64,000 nt of DNA from NCBI RefSeq assembly GCF_023184515.1, contig NZ_JAAHBP010000001.1:620001-684000 (forward strand), written 5' to 3'. Made by a program: the position numbers and the translations under genes. Below are positions 15,731 to 25,117 of the stretch, piece after piece. The notes under the pieces are model-generated. The model was not told the origin of the DNA, did no database searches, and saw only the letters and a list, made by a program, of their open reading frames with translations. Position 1 is the first letter of the stretch. Each line of letters opens with the position of its first letter. Origin of the DNA: Streptomyces sp. D2-8. GTDB taxonomy: Bacteria > Actinomycetota > Actinomycetes > Streptomycetales > Streptomycetaceae.

Positions 15731-16876
15731 TCAGAGGGCGAGCGCCGCCGCGTGGACCGCCCGCGCGAGCCGGTCGTTCTCCCGGGCCGCCCCGCCCGGG
15801 AAGGCGAACCGGCGGCGCGTGTAGCCGTAGGAGAGGCCGCTCCACGGGTCCGCGAAGGCCTGGGAGCCGCCCGCGCCGCTGTGCCCGATCGTCCCGGCGC
15901 CGAGGAACGGGTGCCACGTGTCAGCCGTCATCTGGAAGCCGAGCCCGAACGATTTGTGCGCCCGGGCCACCAGGTCGTAGCCGGCCGAGTGGAACTGCCC
16001 GAACTCCGCCACCGTGTCCGGCTTCAGCAGGGCCGGCTGCTCGCCCACCTCGCTGATCGCCGCCGCGTACATCCCCGCCAGGCCCCGCGCGGACGCCACC
16101 CCGCCCACCGAGGCCGGGCCCTTCGCCCGGATCAGCGGCATGTTCGGAAGGGAGACGAGGTCGGTCGGCTCCGTGGCGTTGCGGTTGAAGGCGATCGAGG
16201 TGAGCGAGTGCGGGCCCGTGGACGCCGCGTCCAGGAGGGCCTGCTGGTCCGGGGTCGGGGCCATCGGCTGGGTGGTGCGGAAGCGGGGCTCCTGGGGCGC
16301 GGGCAGACCCAGGTGGACGTCCAGCCCGTACGGGATCCTGATCCGCTCCTGGTAGACCTCCTGGAGCGTGCGGCCCGTCGCGCGGCGTACCACCTCGCCG
16401 GCCAGGGCGCCGGCGACCAGCGCGTGATAGCCGAACGCCGTGCCGGGGCGCCAGAACGGCCGCTGGTCGGCGAGGCGTTCGGCGAGCTGGCGGTCGTCGG
16501 CCAGCTCCGCGAGCGTGAAGCCGGTGTCCGTGCCGACCACGCCCGCCCGGTGCGCCAGCAGGTCCCGCAGTGTCAGGGCGCCCTTGCCCTCGGCCGCGAA
16601 CTCCGGCCAGTAGTACGTCACCTTGCGGTCCAGTTCGAGCGTGCCGTCCTGGACGAGCAGAGCCACGACCAGGTAGGCGGCGCCCTTGGTGGACGAGAAC
16701 ACACCGTAGAGGGCGTCCGCGTCGGTCCCCGCCCACAGGTCGACGACCTTCCGGCCGTGGACGTAGGCGCACAGCTGCCCCTCGTAGTCGGCTCGCTCCC
16801 CGGCGACGAACGCGGTGAACTCCTCGCGCACCGTCTCGAAGCCGTCCGCCACGGTGCCGTGGATCTCCTGCGTCAT
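15731..16876 (-). CDS. Serine hydrolase, beta-lactamase/EstB family
   Basis: 381 residues, class C beta-lactamase fold. The nucleophile motif SxxK is SSTKG (~residue 86) and the Tyr motif is in FGYHALVAG; HSGAGGSQAFADP near the end replaces the KTG region, as is common in EstB-type esterases. No signal peptide, so probably a cytoplasmic esterase or peptidase. Its start overlaps the end of the M14 peptidase gene by four bases (ATGA), indicating coupled translation. Substrate unknown. Confidence 0.85.
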   Translation of the reverse strand: MTQEIHGTVADGFETVREEFTAFVAGERADYEGQLCAYVHGRKVVDLWAGTDADALYGVFSSTKGAAYLVVALLVQDGTLELDRKVTYYWPEFAAEGKGALTLRDLLAHRAGVVGTDTGFTLAELADDRQLAERLADQRPFWRPGTAFGYHALVAGALAGEVVRRATGRTLQEVYQERIRIPYGLDVHLGLPAPQEPRFRTTQPMAPTPDQQALLDAASTGPHSLTSIAFNRNATEPTDLVSLPNMPLIRAKGPASVGGVASARGLAGMYAAAISEVGEQPALLKPDTVAEFGQFHSAGYDLVARAHKSFGLGFQMTADTWHPFLGAGTIGHSGAGGSQAFADPWSGLSYGYTRRRFAFPGGAARENDRLARAVHAAALAL

Positions 16877-19446
16877 CCGCTCTCCTCAACTGAAGCGCTG
16901 TGTGCCACTGTGAACAATGCCCTCGCCACCTGCGGGAATTCCCCCTTGGGGTGGTCCCGGAAGAGTGGTTCGGTGCCGAACAGGACCGTGTGGCCGCCGC
17001 TGACGACCGAGGCCTGCCCGGCGGCAGCGGCGGGACCGCCGGTGCCGCCGGGCAGCGGCCGCCAGTGCCCGGAGACCAGCGGGTTCCCGGTCGCGTACGA
17101 CTGCTCCACGCGGACGCCGGGGCCCGGGTCGGTGAACCAGAGCGGAGCGTAGACGAAGCCGTGGCCCGGGGCGTCGCGCGTGACGGAGCCCGAATTCACC
17201 ACCCGCACCACACCGTTCGCGTCTGCGTTGCCCTCCACCGGCTTGACGGCCAGCAGGCCCGCCGCCGCGTTCAGCGCCGCTCCCGTCGCCCCCCGGCCGA
17301 CCAGGCCGTGCCCGTCCAGGAAGCCGTCCAGGGCCCGGCGGGCGGGGGCGGTCAGGTCCGCGTGGTCCAGGCCCGCGGACACGAACAGCACGTCCGTGCC
17401 GGACCAGTCGAAGCCCGCGTTCAGGACGGCCGTCGAGACCGGTGTGACGTCGAAGTTCATCTCCCGCAGGGCGAACAGCTCGCCCGGCGTGACGGCGGCG
17501 GCGACGCGAAGGCGGTGCAGCGGTGCCGTGCCGGTCTGCCGAGTGGCCGTGAAGGAGACGTCGTGGGCGCGGGCGGCCGTGCGCGCCTCGCGGCGGGCCG
17601 ACGCCGGGACGATCGCGCTGCCGTCCGCCGCCTGCCGGACCCGGACGCCCTGCCGGAGCAGGGAGTTGAGCGCGGCGATCTCGCGCGGGTCGGTCAGGCG
17701 CAGCCGGAGGTTGCCGTGCGCGGGCACGCGGGCGAGGGGTGCGGCCTCGCCGATCGCGCGCAGGGGTGCGCCCCGCAGGCTGCCCGACGGCACCCGCTCG
17801 ACCGTGGCGCCCCACAGACTGCCCAGGCTCCAGCCGGAGATGTCGTACATCACCGACACCTTGCCGCTGATGTCCCGGCCGTCGGCCAGCAGCACGTTCG
17901 CCATGCCGCGCTTGGGCTGGTGCATGTCGACGACGTACGAGCCGCCGGGGTACGTCCGTCCGGCGAGCCGGAAGGGGCGGGTGGCACGGGTGACACGGAC
18001 GTCGTTGGCGAGGAGGTGGTCGACCAGGCGGGCTGCGGCGGGACCCGAGCGCTGGGTGCGGGCGTCGCCGGGCGGGATGACGTAGGCGCGCGGGAACGTG
18101 GTCGTGTAGACGTCCTCCGGGCCGATGCCGGGCACGCCGGGGACCGTCTCCGGGGACACCGGCACCTGCGCGGCGCCCGTCGCGCCGCGGCGGAAGACCT
18201 CGATCTGGTCGGTGAGCAGGGTGGCGCGGTGCTCGCGGACATGGTCCAGGGTCGCGCGGATCGCCGCGCGCGCCACGGCCGTGTTGACCGCCGAACGGCG
18301 GCGCAGTTCCGGGACGGGCAGGTCGTCGTACTCCTCGTTGTTCACCGCCAGCGGGATCTCCACCGTGTGCGCGGCCACCGTGCCGTGGAAGGCCGCGTAC
18401 TGCGGGGTGAAGATCGGCGGCCAGTCGTCCCAGCCCTCCTCCTGGTCGCGGAACGGGATCTGGGCCGCCTCCACGCCGTCCTTCGCGGGTGTGTAGCCGA
18501 GGGCGTTGACCGCGGACTCCATGCCGAGGGCGTTGGCGTAGGTGTTCTTCAGGAAGAGGTCGTACTCGTAGTTCTCGCCGTGCGGGGGAGTGGTGGGCTC
18601 GATGAGGGTGCCGTTGACGTAGCCGTGCAGGTCGAGCAGGACGGCCGGCTGCTTGTCGAGCTCGATCCGGCGCATCGCCCGCGTCTCGGGCTGGGAAGCC
18701 GTGACGAAGTCGCGGTTCAGGTCGAAGCCGTTGGCGTTGGCGCGGGTGCCGGCGATGCGGCCGTCCGGGTTGGCCGTGATGTTGAAGTACAGACGGCTGT
18801 GCGCGAGGAGGTCCCTGGTCCTGGCGTCCTTCGCCGTCGCGAGCTGCTCGATGACCTCCAGGGAGGCGTCCGTGCCCTCCCACTCGTTGCCGTGGATGTT
18901 GTTGTTGACGAAGACCGGGGTCTTGTAATCACGCTTGATCTCACGGGACTTGGCCGCCGCCGCGGGCGCGTTGCCGATCAGCTCGCGCATCCGCTCCTGG
19001 GCGCGGGCCTGCCGGGTGGTCTCCGGGGCGGTGACGGTGACGAGGTAGAGGCGGTTGCCGCCGGCCGAGCGGCCCGCCACCTCCACGCTCACCCGGTCGC
19101 CGAGGCGCTGCAGGGCGTTCAGCTTTGGCGCGATCGCGTGGTACGGCGTGAGGCCCAGCTTCAGGGACTTGTCGCCGGGGTTCTCCGGGTCGGGGGAGAG
19201 GGTCTGGCGGCGGGGGTAGGCGCGGGCGGCCGTCGCGGTGGACGTCGCCTCCGGAGCGGCCAGGGCCCGCCGGGCCGCGCTCGCGGGAGCCCGGGCCGCC
19301 CGGTCGTCCACGGCGGCACCCTCCCGGGTGACGGGCTTCGGGTCCGCGCCGGCGGCGCCGGGGGCGAGCAGGAGTGAACCCGCCGCGGCGAGGGTGAGGG
19401 CGACGATCAGTACGGGTCTCGCAGGAACGGTTCTCGTGGTGCGCAC
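16873..19446 (-). CDS. Secreted M14-family zinc carboxypeptidase
   Basis: 857 residues. The first ~34 form a Sec signal ending GAAGA. The M14 domain follows: NIHGNEWEG supplies the HxxE zinc pair, DLNRDF the substrate-binding Asn-Arg, and LLDLHGYVNG the third zinc His. A long C-terminal region of mixed beta structure (~residues 430-850) has no fold I can name. Secreted Streptomyces M14 enzymes of this size occur widely. It is the first gene of a two-gene unit with the serine hydrolase, suggesting joint peptide turnover. The 196 bases upstream to the divergent EI24 gene hold the promoters only. Confidence 0.85.
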   Translation of the reverse strand: MRTTRTVPARPVLIVALTLAAAGSLLLAPGAAGADPKPVTREGAAVDDRAARAPASAARRALAAPEATSTATAARAYPRRQTLSPDPENPGDKSLKLGLTPYHAIAPKLNALQRLGDRVSVEVAGRSAGGNRLYLVTVTAPETTRQARAQERMRELIGNAPAAAAKSREIKRDYKTPVFVNNNIHGNEWEGTDASLEVIEQLATAKDARTRDLLAHSRLYFNITANPDGRIAGTRANANGFDLNRDFVTASQPETRAMRRIELDKQPAVLLDLHGYVNGTLIEPTTPPHGENYEYDLFLKNTYANALGMESAVNALGYTPAKDGVEAAQIPFRDQEEGWDDWPPIFTPQYAAFHGTVAAHTVEIPLAVNNEEYDDLPVPELRRRSAVNTAVARAAIRATLDHVREHRATLLTDQIEVFRRGATGAAQVPVSPETVPGVPGIGPEDVYTTTFPRAYVIPPGDARTQRSGPAAARLVDHLLANDVRVTRATRPFRLAGRTYPGGSYVVDMHQPKRGMANVLLADGRDISGKVSVMYDISGWSLGSLWGATVERVPSGSLRGAPLRAIGEAAPLARVPAHGNLRLRLTDPREIAALNSLLRQGVRVRQAADGSAIVPASARREARTAARAHDVSFTATRQTGTAPLHRLRVAAAVTPGELFALREMNFDVTPVSTAVLNAGFDWSGTDVLFVSAGLDHADLTAPARRALDGFLDGHGLVGRGATGAALNAAAGLLAVKPVEGNADANGVVRVVNSGSVTRDAPGHGFVYAPLWFTDPGPGVRVEQSYATGNPLVSGHWRPLPGGTGGPAAAAGQASVVSGGHTVLFGTEPLFRDHPKGEFPQVARALFTVAHSASVEESG

Positions 19447-19642
19447 GCGTACCTCCTCCTGAGCTTCCTGAGATCGGTACGGCGAGGTGTACCGGTTCGA
19501 CTCAACGGCAACAAGGGCGCGTTGGTGTCACCGTTGACCCGGATGGCTCTCCCGCCGCGCCTCGCCTGACCTGGGCGACCTGTGACAGCGGTGTGACCGG
19601 AGAGCGTCAAGAGCGCGACACGGGCCCGGATAGGGTTTCCCC

Positions 19643-20479
19643 ATGCGCGATCTAGGGACGGGTTTCCGGTATCTCCTGAAGGGCCAGCGATGGGTGGCCC
19701 GGCATGGAAGGAGTTACGGCCTCGGGCTGCTCCCGGGTCTGATCACCCTCGTCCTGTACGCGGCGGCGCTCGTCGCGCTGGCGCTGTGGGGCGAGGACGC
19801 CGTGGCCTGGGCGACGCCGTTCGCCGACGGCTGGTCGAGCCCGTGGCTCGGGCTCTTCCGCGGTTTCCTGACCGCCGTGCTGTTCGTCCTCGCCCTGCTC
19901 CTGTCCGTCGTGACGTTCACCGCGGTGACCCTGCTGATCGGGCAGCCCTTCTACGAGAACCTCTCCGAGAGGGTCGACCGGGACGTGTCCCCGGACGGGT
20001 ACGCCCCCGAGTCGGGGCTGCCGCTCTGGCGCGAACTGTGGATCTCCGCCCGGGACAGCCTCCGGATCGTGGTGCGGGCCGCCCTGTGGGGCGTGCTGCT
20101 GTTCGCGTGCGGCTTCATCCCGGTCGTCGGGCAGACGGCCGTCCCGGTGATCGGGTTCTTCGTCACCGGGTTCTTCCTCACCGAGGAACTGACCGCCGTC
20201 GCCCTCCAGCGCCGCAGCGTCGAACTGCGCACCCGCCTCACCCTGCTGCGCTCCCGCAAGACCCTCGTCTGGGGCTTCGGCACACCGCTCGCCGTGGCCT
20301 TTCTGGTGCCGTTCGTCGCGGTGTTCCTGATGCCGGGCGCGGTCGCGGGCGCCACCCTCATGGCCCGCGACCTGCTGGGCGAGGAGACCGACGAGGGCGG
20401 CGCGGGCGGCAAGGAGGGCGGCGGGGACGTCACGACCCTTCCGCAGCCACCCTCAGGATCGTCCTCACCTGCGCGATGA
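19643..20479 (+). CDS. EI24-domain (CysZ-like) membrane protein
   Basis: 278 residues. The N-terminus LGTGFRYLLKGQRWVARHGRSYGLGLLPGLI and the four hydrophobic regions (~25-50, 70-100, 145-190, 210-250) match the EI24/CysZ family. CysZ carries sulfate in enteric bacteria; in actinobacteria the role is unproven and no sulfur genes are nearby. The Gly-rich end overlaps the last 50 bases of the convergent C15-like gene. Confidence 0.8.
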   Translation: MRDLGTGFRYLLKGQRWVARHGRSYGLGLLPGLITLVLYAAALVALALWGEDAVAWATPFADGWSSPWLGLFRGFLTAVLFVLALLLSVVTFTAVTLLIGQPFYENLSERVDRDVSPDGYAPESGLPLWRELWISARDSLRIVVRAALWGVLLFACGFIPVVGQTAVPVIGFFVTGFFLTEELTAVALQRRSVELRTRLTLLRSRKTLVWGFGTPLAVAFLVPFVAVFLMPGAVAGATLMARDLLGEETDEGGAGGKEGGGDVTTLPQPPSGSSSPAR

Positions 20480-21662
20480 TGTCCAGCCGGTTCCGCACGA
20501 ACTCCGGGTCGGTGACCTCGGTGGTGTTCCCCGCGCCGAACCGCAGCACCGGCGTGTGCACATGCCCGCCCGGCAGCGTGCCGTGCAGCCCCAGCCGGTC
20601 CCGCAGCAGCGTCGCCCGGTAGGCGATCTCGTTGGACAGGTAGTCCCCGCCCCCGCCCGCGCGGGCGGTCGAGCCGGGCGTCGGCCCGTCGGGGCGTACG
20701 ACGGGCTCGGTGCCGCCGGCCGGGATCTCGGTGACACCGGTGTTGTCGTACACCGGGAAACGGCCGGTCGGCGCGGCGACGATCGCCGCGTGGGGCAGCG
20801 TGGTCGTCGTCCACTGCGGCTGCGAGGCCGGGTCGGACACCGGCACGGTCTCGGTGCGGCCGATGTTGTCGTTGTCCCCGAAGCCGCCCCGCCAGGCCCC
20901 GTTGGTCCGCTCGATGTCGAACCGCCCGACCCGGCCCTGGCTCACCGTCGTGAACAGGTCGACCTTCGGCAGGTACGGCTGCAGGGTCCGCTCCACCGTT
21001 CCGTCGGTGAAGTCCTTCCAGCGCACCGGGAACACGGCCGTCTCGATCCGGGCCGGGCCGTCCGCCGTCTCGATCACCGTGCCGTCGAAGGCCAGCGCGG
21101 TGGCGCCGGACGGGTTGGAGATGCGGATGTCCCGGTCCAGGGTGAACGGGTCGAAGCCGGTGAGCAGGATCCGCTTCAGGCCATGGCCGTGTGGATAGCG
21201 GATGGCGTCCTGGCCGCGCGAGGTGCGCTCCAGTTCGTCCAGCAGCGTGGCCCGCTGCCCGCCTGTCAGGCCGAACTCCGGCTCCCAGGTGCGCACCTCA
21301 CGCGTCATGCCGAGCCGCGCCCAGTACAACGGCCGGTCGTCGTCCCGGCTGATGTCCCCGCCGGCCGGTCCCCGCCCCTGCGCCCGGTCGACCGCACGCC
21401 GCCACAGCCGCGAGCCCTCGCGCGCCACCGCCCGGCGGGCCTCCCCGTAGGAGCGGGCCGCCTCCAGCGCTTCGGCGAACCTCGGGGCCACGGTGTCGAA
21501 TCCGGAGCGGCGCAGGATCTCCTGGGGGGCGGCTCCGCCCAGCCGCTGCTCCTCGACGGTGGGGGAGGGGGCCGCCCGGGCGGCGCTCGCGGCCGTCGGG
21601 GTGGTGAAGCCGGTGAGCAGGGCGAGGCCGAGGACGCCGAGGCGAACGCGTAGGGAGTTCAA
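20430..21662 (-). CDS. Secreted pyroglutamyl-peptidase I-like (C15) protein with Ser at the catalytic Cys position
   Basis: 410 residues with a signal (VRLGVLGLALLTGFTTPTAASA). After ~130 residues of N-terminal extension comes the C15 fold: ILLTGFDPF, a Glu-containing SQGRVGRFDIER block, GGDYLSNEIAY where pyroglutamyl peptidases have a catalytic Cys before Asn, and LPGGHVHTPVL with the catalytic His. The TCC codon is clear, so the nucleophile is Ser. Family members are usually ~210 cytoplasmic residues, so export, extension and substitution set it apart. Start TTG at 21662 is uncertain; GGAAGG lies 11 bases upstream. Activity may be altered or absent. Confidence 0.75.
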   Translation of the reverse strand: MNSLRVRLGVLGLALLTGFTTPTAASAARAAPSPTVEEQRLGGAAPQEILRRSGFDTVAPRFAEALEAARSYGEARRAVAREGSRLWRRAVDRAQGRGPAGGDISRDDDRPLYWARLGMTREVRTWEPEFGLTGGQRATLLDELERTSRGQDAIRYPHGHGLKRILLTGFDPFTLDRDIRISNPSGATALAFDGTVIETADGPARIETAVFPVRWKDFTDGTVERTLQPYLPKVDLFTTVSQGRVGRFDIERTNGAWRGGFGDNDNIGRTETVPVSDPASQPQWTTTTLPHAAIVAAPTGRFPVYDNTGVTEIPAGGTEPVVRPDGPTPGSTARAGGGGDYLSNEIAYRATLLRDRLGLHGTLPGGHVHTPVLRFGAGNTTEVTDPEFVRNRLDIIAQVRTILRVAAEGS

Positions 21663-21719
21663 GGGTGTTCAGGCCTTCCGTCGCGGTGGGGGGTCGGTGC
21701 CGGACGGCCGCAGTATCGC

Positions 21720-21880
21720 GTGACGGATGCGGTCCACGCCATGGGCGGGGCTCAGGCGGGGATCTTCGCCGTCGCCTCCCGCACCGCGCTCAGGCGGACG
21801 GCAGCGCCCTGTTGTTCGTCTCCGGGCAGATCGCCGAGGGCGCCCCGCTCACCGAGCAGACAGACCTTCGAGGCGGCCCG
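21720..21880 (+). pseudogene. Fragment of a RidA/YjgF-family gene
   Basis: One frame encodes ADGSALLFVSGQIAEGAPL, the unmistakable start of a RidA protein (normally FVSGQI near residue 25). Its preceding residues appear in another frame (GTG at 21720, giving VTDAVHA), implying a frameshift, and the homology ends abruptly at the TetR gene end. RidA proteins are ~130 residues, so about 90 are missing. I read it as a truncated, frameshifted relic. Confidence 0.5.
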
Positions 21881-21885
21881 CCAGT

Positions 21886-22473
21886 TCAGCCGTCGTTCTC
21901 GTTCTCGGTCCCGTTCTCGTTCTCGCCGAGCAGCGTCAGGAAGTCCCGGAACGCGGACGCCATGTCCACCGATTCCGGGTCCAGCAGCCACTGGTACTGC
22001 AGCCCGTCCAGGACCGCCACGAGGAGCGGCGCGGCCCGCTCGGGGGTGAGGCCGCTCGGCAGCCGGTCGCCGTACTCGGCGCGCAGGATCCCGGCCATGC
22101 CGGCCCGCACCCCGACATAGCGCTCCGTGAAGTACGCCCGGGCCGGATGCTCCTCGGTGACGCTCTCGCCGAGCAGCGCCGAGAAGGTCTGGACGATGGC
22201 GGGCCGCATGGCGTTGTACTCGACGAGCGACGCCAGCAGGTCGAGCCGCAGCCGCCCGGCGGGCAGCGCGTCCCAGCGGTCCCGCTCCTGGAGCACCGCC
22301 ACCAGCAGCGCCTCCTTCGTCGGGAAGTGGTGCAGCAGCCCCTGCTGGGTGAGCCCGACCCGTTCGGCGACGGCGGCCAGGCTCGCCCCCCGGTAACCGC
22401 GCTCGGCGATCACCTCCAGAGCGGCCCGCACGATCTCCGCGCGCCGTTCCTCGCTTCTCGTCCTGGCCGTCAT
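21886..22473 (-). CDS. TetR-family transcriptional regulator
   Basis: 195 residues from the ATG at 22473; an ATG six codons upstream (22491) is also possible. The HTH reads EIVRAALEVIAERGYRGASLAAVAERVGLTQQGLLHHFPTKEALLVAVL, with the recognition helix around LTQQGLLHHF. The C-terminal ligand domain ends with an odd ENENGTENEN run. It is divergent from the GH3 beta-glucosidase gene, which it probably represses; the ~120-base gap has no perfect palindrome that I can single out. Confidence 0.9.
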   Translation of the reverse strand: MTARTRSEERRAEIVRAALEVIAERGYRGASLAAVAERVGLTQQGLLHHFPTKEALLVAVLQERDRWDALPAGRLRLDLLASLVEYNAMRPAIVQTFSALLGESVTEEHPARAYFTERYVGVRAGMAGILRAEYGDRLPSGLTPERAAPLLVAVLDGLQYQWLLDPESVDMASAFRDFLTLLGENENGTENENDG

Positions 22474-22594
22474 GGCGTCACCGTACGACATGTCGAACCA
22501 CCGATCATCACGAGGAAGTAACGAAACCTACCGCGTCACAGGTGGTCCGGGCACGATGGTGACATCCAGCGGCTTTCGACGTGGAGGTGCCGAC

Positions 22595-25036
22595 GTGGCG
22601 GAGACAGCAGAGGTACGGCGCGAGGCGGCCGTCGAGGCGGCCCTCGGCAAGCTCGACCTGGACGCCAAGACGCGGCTCCTGGCCGGCCAGGACATGTGGA
22701 GCCTGCCCGCGCTGCCGGAGGCCGGACTGGCCTCACTGGTCATGTCCGACGGCCCGATCGGGGTCCGCGGAGTGCACTGGAGCGCCGACGACCCGTCCGT
22801 CGCCCTGCCCTCCCCGACCGCCCTCGCCGCCACCTGGGACCCCGCCCTCGCCCACCGGGCCGGTGTCCTGCTGGCCCAGGAGGCCCGCCGCAAGGGCGTC
22901 CACGTCCTGCTCGCCCCCACGGTCAACCTGCACCGCTCCCCGCTCGGCGGCCGCCACTTCGAGGCCTACAGCGAGGACCCGTACCTCACCGGGCGGATCG
23001 GCACCGCGTACGTCCGCGGCGTCCAGTCCGGCGGCGTCGGCACCACCGTCAAGCACTTCGTCGCCAACGACGCCGAGACCGACCGCCTCACCGTGAACAA
23101 CCGCGTCGGCGAACGCGCCCTGCGCGAGCTGTACCTGGCCCCCTTCGAGGCGATCGTCGAGAACGCCCACCCCTGGGGCATCATGACCGCCTACAACTCC
23201 GTCAACGGCCCGACCATGACCGAGCACCACCACCTGGTCAACGAGGTCCTGCGCGGCGAGTGGGGCTTCGACGGCGTCAACGTCTCCGACTGGACCGCCG
23301 CCCGCTCCACCACCGGCGCCCTCACCGGCGGCCTCGACATCGCCATGCCCGGCCCCGGCACCGTCTACGGCGAAGCCCTCGCCCGGGCCGTGCGGGACGG
23401 CGAGGCCGACGAGGCACTGGTCGACGAGGCCGTCCGCCGCGTGCTGCGCCTCGCCGCCCGGGTCGGCATCCTGGACGGCGCCGAACCGGCCGTCACCGAT
23501 CCGCCCGCCACCGTCGACGGCGGGGCGCTCGCCCGCGAGATCGCCCGCCGCTCCTTCGTCCTCGTCCGCAACGAGAGGGGCGCGCTGCCGCTGAAGCCCG
23601 GCCGCATCGCGCTGATCGGCGCCGCCGCCCGCGACGCCCGCGTCCTCGGCGGCGGCTCCGCCACCGTCTTCCCCGCCCGGGTCGTCTCCCCGCTCGACGG
23701 CCTCACCGCCGCCCTCCCCGACGGCACCCTCACCTACGCCCTCGGCGCCGACCCCAACACCGAACTCCCCGTCGCCGACCGGGGCTTCGAGCTGCGCGCG
23801 GTCTGCCGGGACGCGACCGGCCAGGTCATCGGCACGCGCTCGGCGCCCAGCGGCCACATCCAGTGGATGGGCGCCGACCTCCCCGACGGCGTCACCCACG
23901 ACACCCTGCACAGCGTCGAACTGACCGGCACCTTCACCCCGCGCGAGAGCGGCACGCACACCTTCGGCTTCAAGGGCCTCGGCCCCTTCCGGCTGACCGT
24001 CGCCGGCACCACCTACTTCGACGACGTGCAGCGGCCCGCGGAGGACGGCGACCCCTTCGCCGCCTTCTTCGGCGCCCCGGTGCCCCACGCCCGGCTCGAA
24101 CTCACCGCGGGCGAACCGGTCGAGGTATCCCTCACCTACACGGTCCCGCCGCTCGGCGATCACCCCATGCGGGTCATCGGCTTCACCCTCGCCCACCAGG
24201 ACCCGCAGCGCGACGCCGACGAGCTGATCGCCGAGGCCGCCGCGGTCGCCCGGGCCGCCGACACGGCCGTCGTCGTGGTCGCCACCACCGACCGCGTCGA
24301 GTCCGAGGGCTTCGACCGCACCGACCTGCGCCTGCCCGGCCGCCAGGACGACCTGGTCCGCGCCGTCGCCGCCGCCAACCCGAACACCGTCGTGGTCGTC
24401 AACTCCGGCTCCCCGGTGGAACTGCCGTGGCGGGACGAGGTCGCCGCCGTGCTCCTGTCCTGGTTCCCCGGCCAGGAGGGCGGCGCGGCCCTCGCGGACG
24501 TCCTCATCGGCGCCCACGAACCCGGCGGCCGCCTCCCCACCACCTGGGGCACCCTCGCCGACGCCCCGGTCACCCAGGTCGTCCCGGAGAACGGCGAACT
24601 GCCCTACGACGAGGGCGTCTTCATCGGCTACCGCGCCTGGGAGAAGCACGGCCGCAGCCCCGCCTACCCCTTCGGCCACGGCCTCGGCTACACCGACTGG
24701 ACCTACGACTCGGTCGAGGTGGAGGAGACCGCCGAGACCACCACCGCGACGGTCCGCCTCCGCAACACCGGCGACCGCCCCGGCCGCGAGGTCGTCCAGC
24801 TCTACCTCGCCCCGGGCGACCCCGACCCCACCCGCCCGGCCCGCTGGCTGGCCGGCTTCGCGGGCGTCCGGGCCGCACCCGGCGACAGCGTCGAGGCCAC
24901 CGTCGAACTGCCGCGCCGCGCCTTCGAGATCTGGGACGACGCGACCGGCTCGTGGTCGTTTGTGAAGGGTTCGTACGAGATCCAGGTCGGACGCTCGATC
25001 ACGGACCGCAGGATCACCGCGACGATTAACGTCTGA
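22595..25036 (+). CDS. Glycoside hydrolase family 3 beta-glucosidase/xylosidase with PA14 insert
   Basis: 813 residues from GTG at 22595, chosen because GGAGG lies seven bases upstream; the frame is open further up (ATG at 22556). Order: GH3 N-domain with KHFVANDAETDR and the nucleophile Asp in GFDGVNVSDW (~232); GH3 C-domain start with GRIALIGAAARDARVLGGGSA; PA14-like insert (~430-530, GTFTPRESGTHTFGFKGLGPFRLTVAG); return to GH3 C (VVVVNSGSPVELPW, WFPGQEGG); FnIII-like C-terminus. No signal peptide, so it should cleave imported oligosaccharides or glycosides. It is divergent from the TetR gene, its likely regulator. Confidence 0.92.
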   Translation: MAETAEVRREAAVEAALGKLDLDAKTRLLAGQDMWSLPALPEAGLASLVMSDGPIGVRGVHWSADDPSVALPSPTALAATWDPALAHRAGVLLAQEARRKGVHVLLAPTVNLHRSPLGGRHFEAYSEDPYLTGRIGTAYVRGVQSGGVGTTVKHFVANDAETDRLTVNNRVGERALRELYLAPFEAIVENAHPWGIMTAYNSVNGPTMTEHHHLVNEVLRGEWGFDGVNVSDWTAARSTTGALTGGLDIAMPGPGTVYGEALARAVRDGEADEALVDEAVRRVLRLAARVGILDGAEPAVTDPPATVDGGALAREIARRSFVLVRNERGALPLKPGRIALIGAAARDARVLGGGSATVFPARVVSPLDGLTAALPDGTLTYALGADPNTELPVADRGFELRAVCRDATGQVIGTRSAPSGHIQWMGADLPDGVTHDTLHSVELTGTFTPRESGTHTFGFKGLGPFRLTVAGTTYFDDVQRPAEDGDPFAAFFGAPVPHARLELTAGEPVEVSLTYTVPPLGDHPMRVIGFTLAHQDPQRDADELIAEAAAVARAADTAVVVVATTDRVESEGFDRTDLRLPGRQDDLVRAVAAANPNTVVVVNSGSPVELPWRDEVAAVLLSWFPGQEGGAALADVLIGAHEPGGRLPTTWGTLADAPVTQVVPENGELPYDEGVFIGYRAWEKHGRSPAYPFGHGLGYTDWTYDSVEVEETAETTTATVRLRNTGDRPGREVVQLYLAPGDPDPTRPARWLAGFAGVRAAPGDSVEATVELPRRAFEIWDDATGSWSFVKGSYEIQVGRSITDRRITATINV

Positions 25037-25060
25037 TCCGGGACGGGTTCCCCACCATGC

Positions 25061-25096
25061 AGCCCCGGCCCGGGACCTGACCTCCGGACCGGGGCT
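25061..25096. terminator. Hairpin between convergent GH3 and mutarotase genes
   Basis: AGCCCCGG-C-CCGG pairs with CCGG-A-CCGGGGCT with one mismatch and a ten-base loop, within the 81-base gap between two stop codons; usable from either side. Confidence 0.7.
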
Positions 25097-25117
25097 CGTG
25101 GTCTGTCACGGGGTCCC

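Noticed and set aside
16900..19377. 825-codon open frame opposite the M14 peptidase
   Set aside because: No start signal or recognisable domain, and the opposite strand has the complete M14 zinc motif set.
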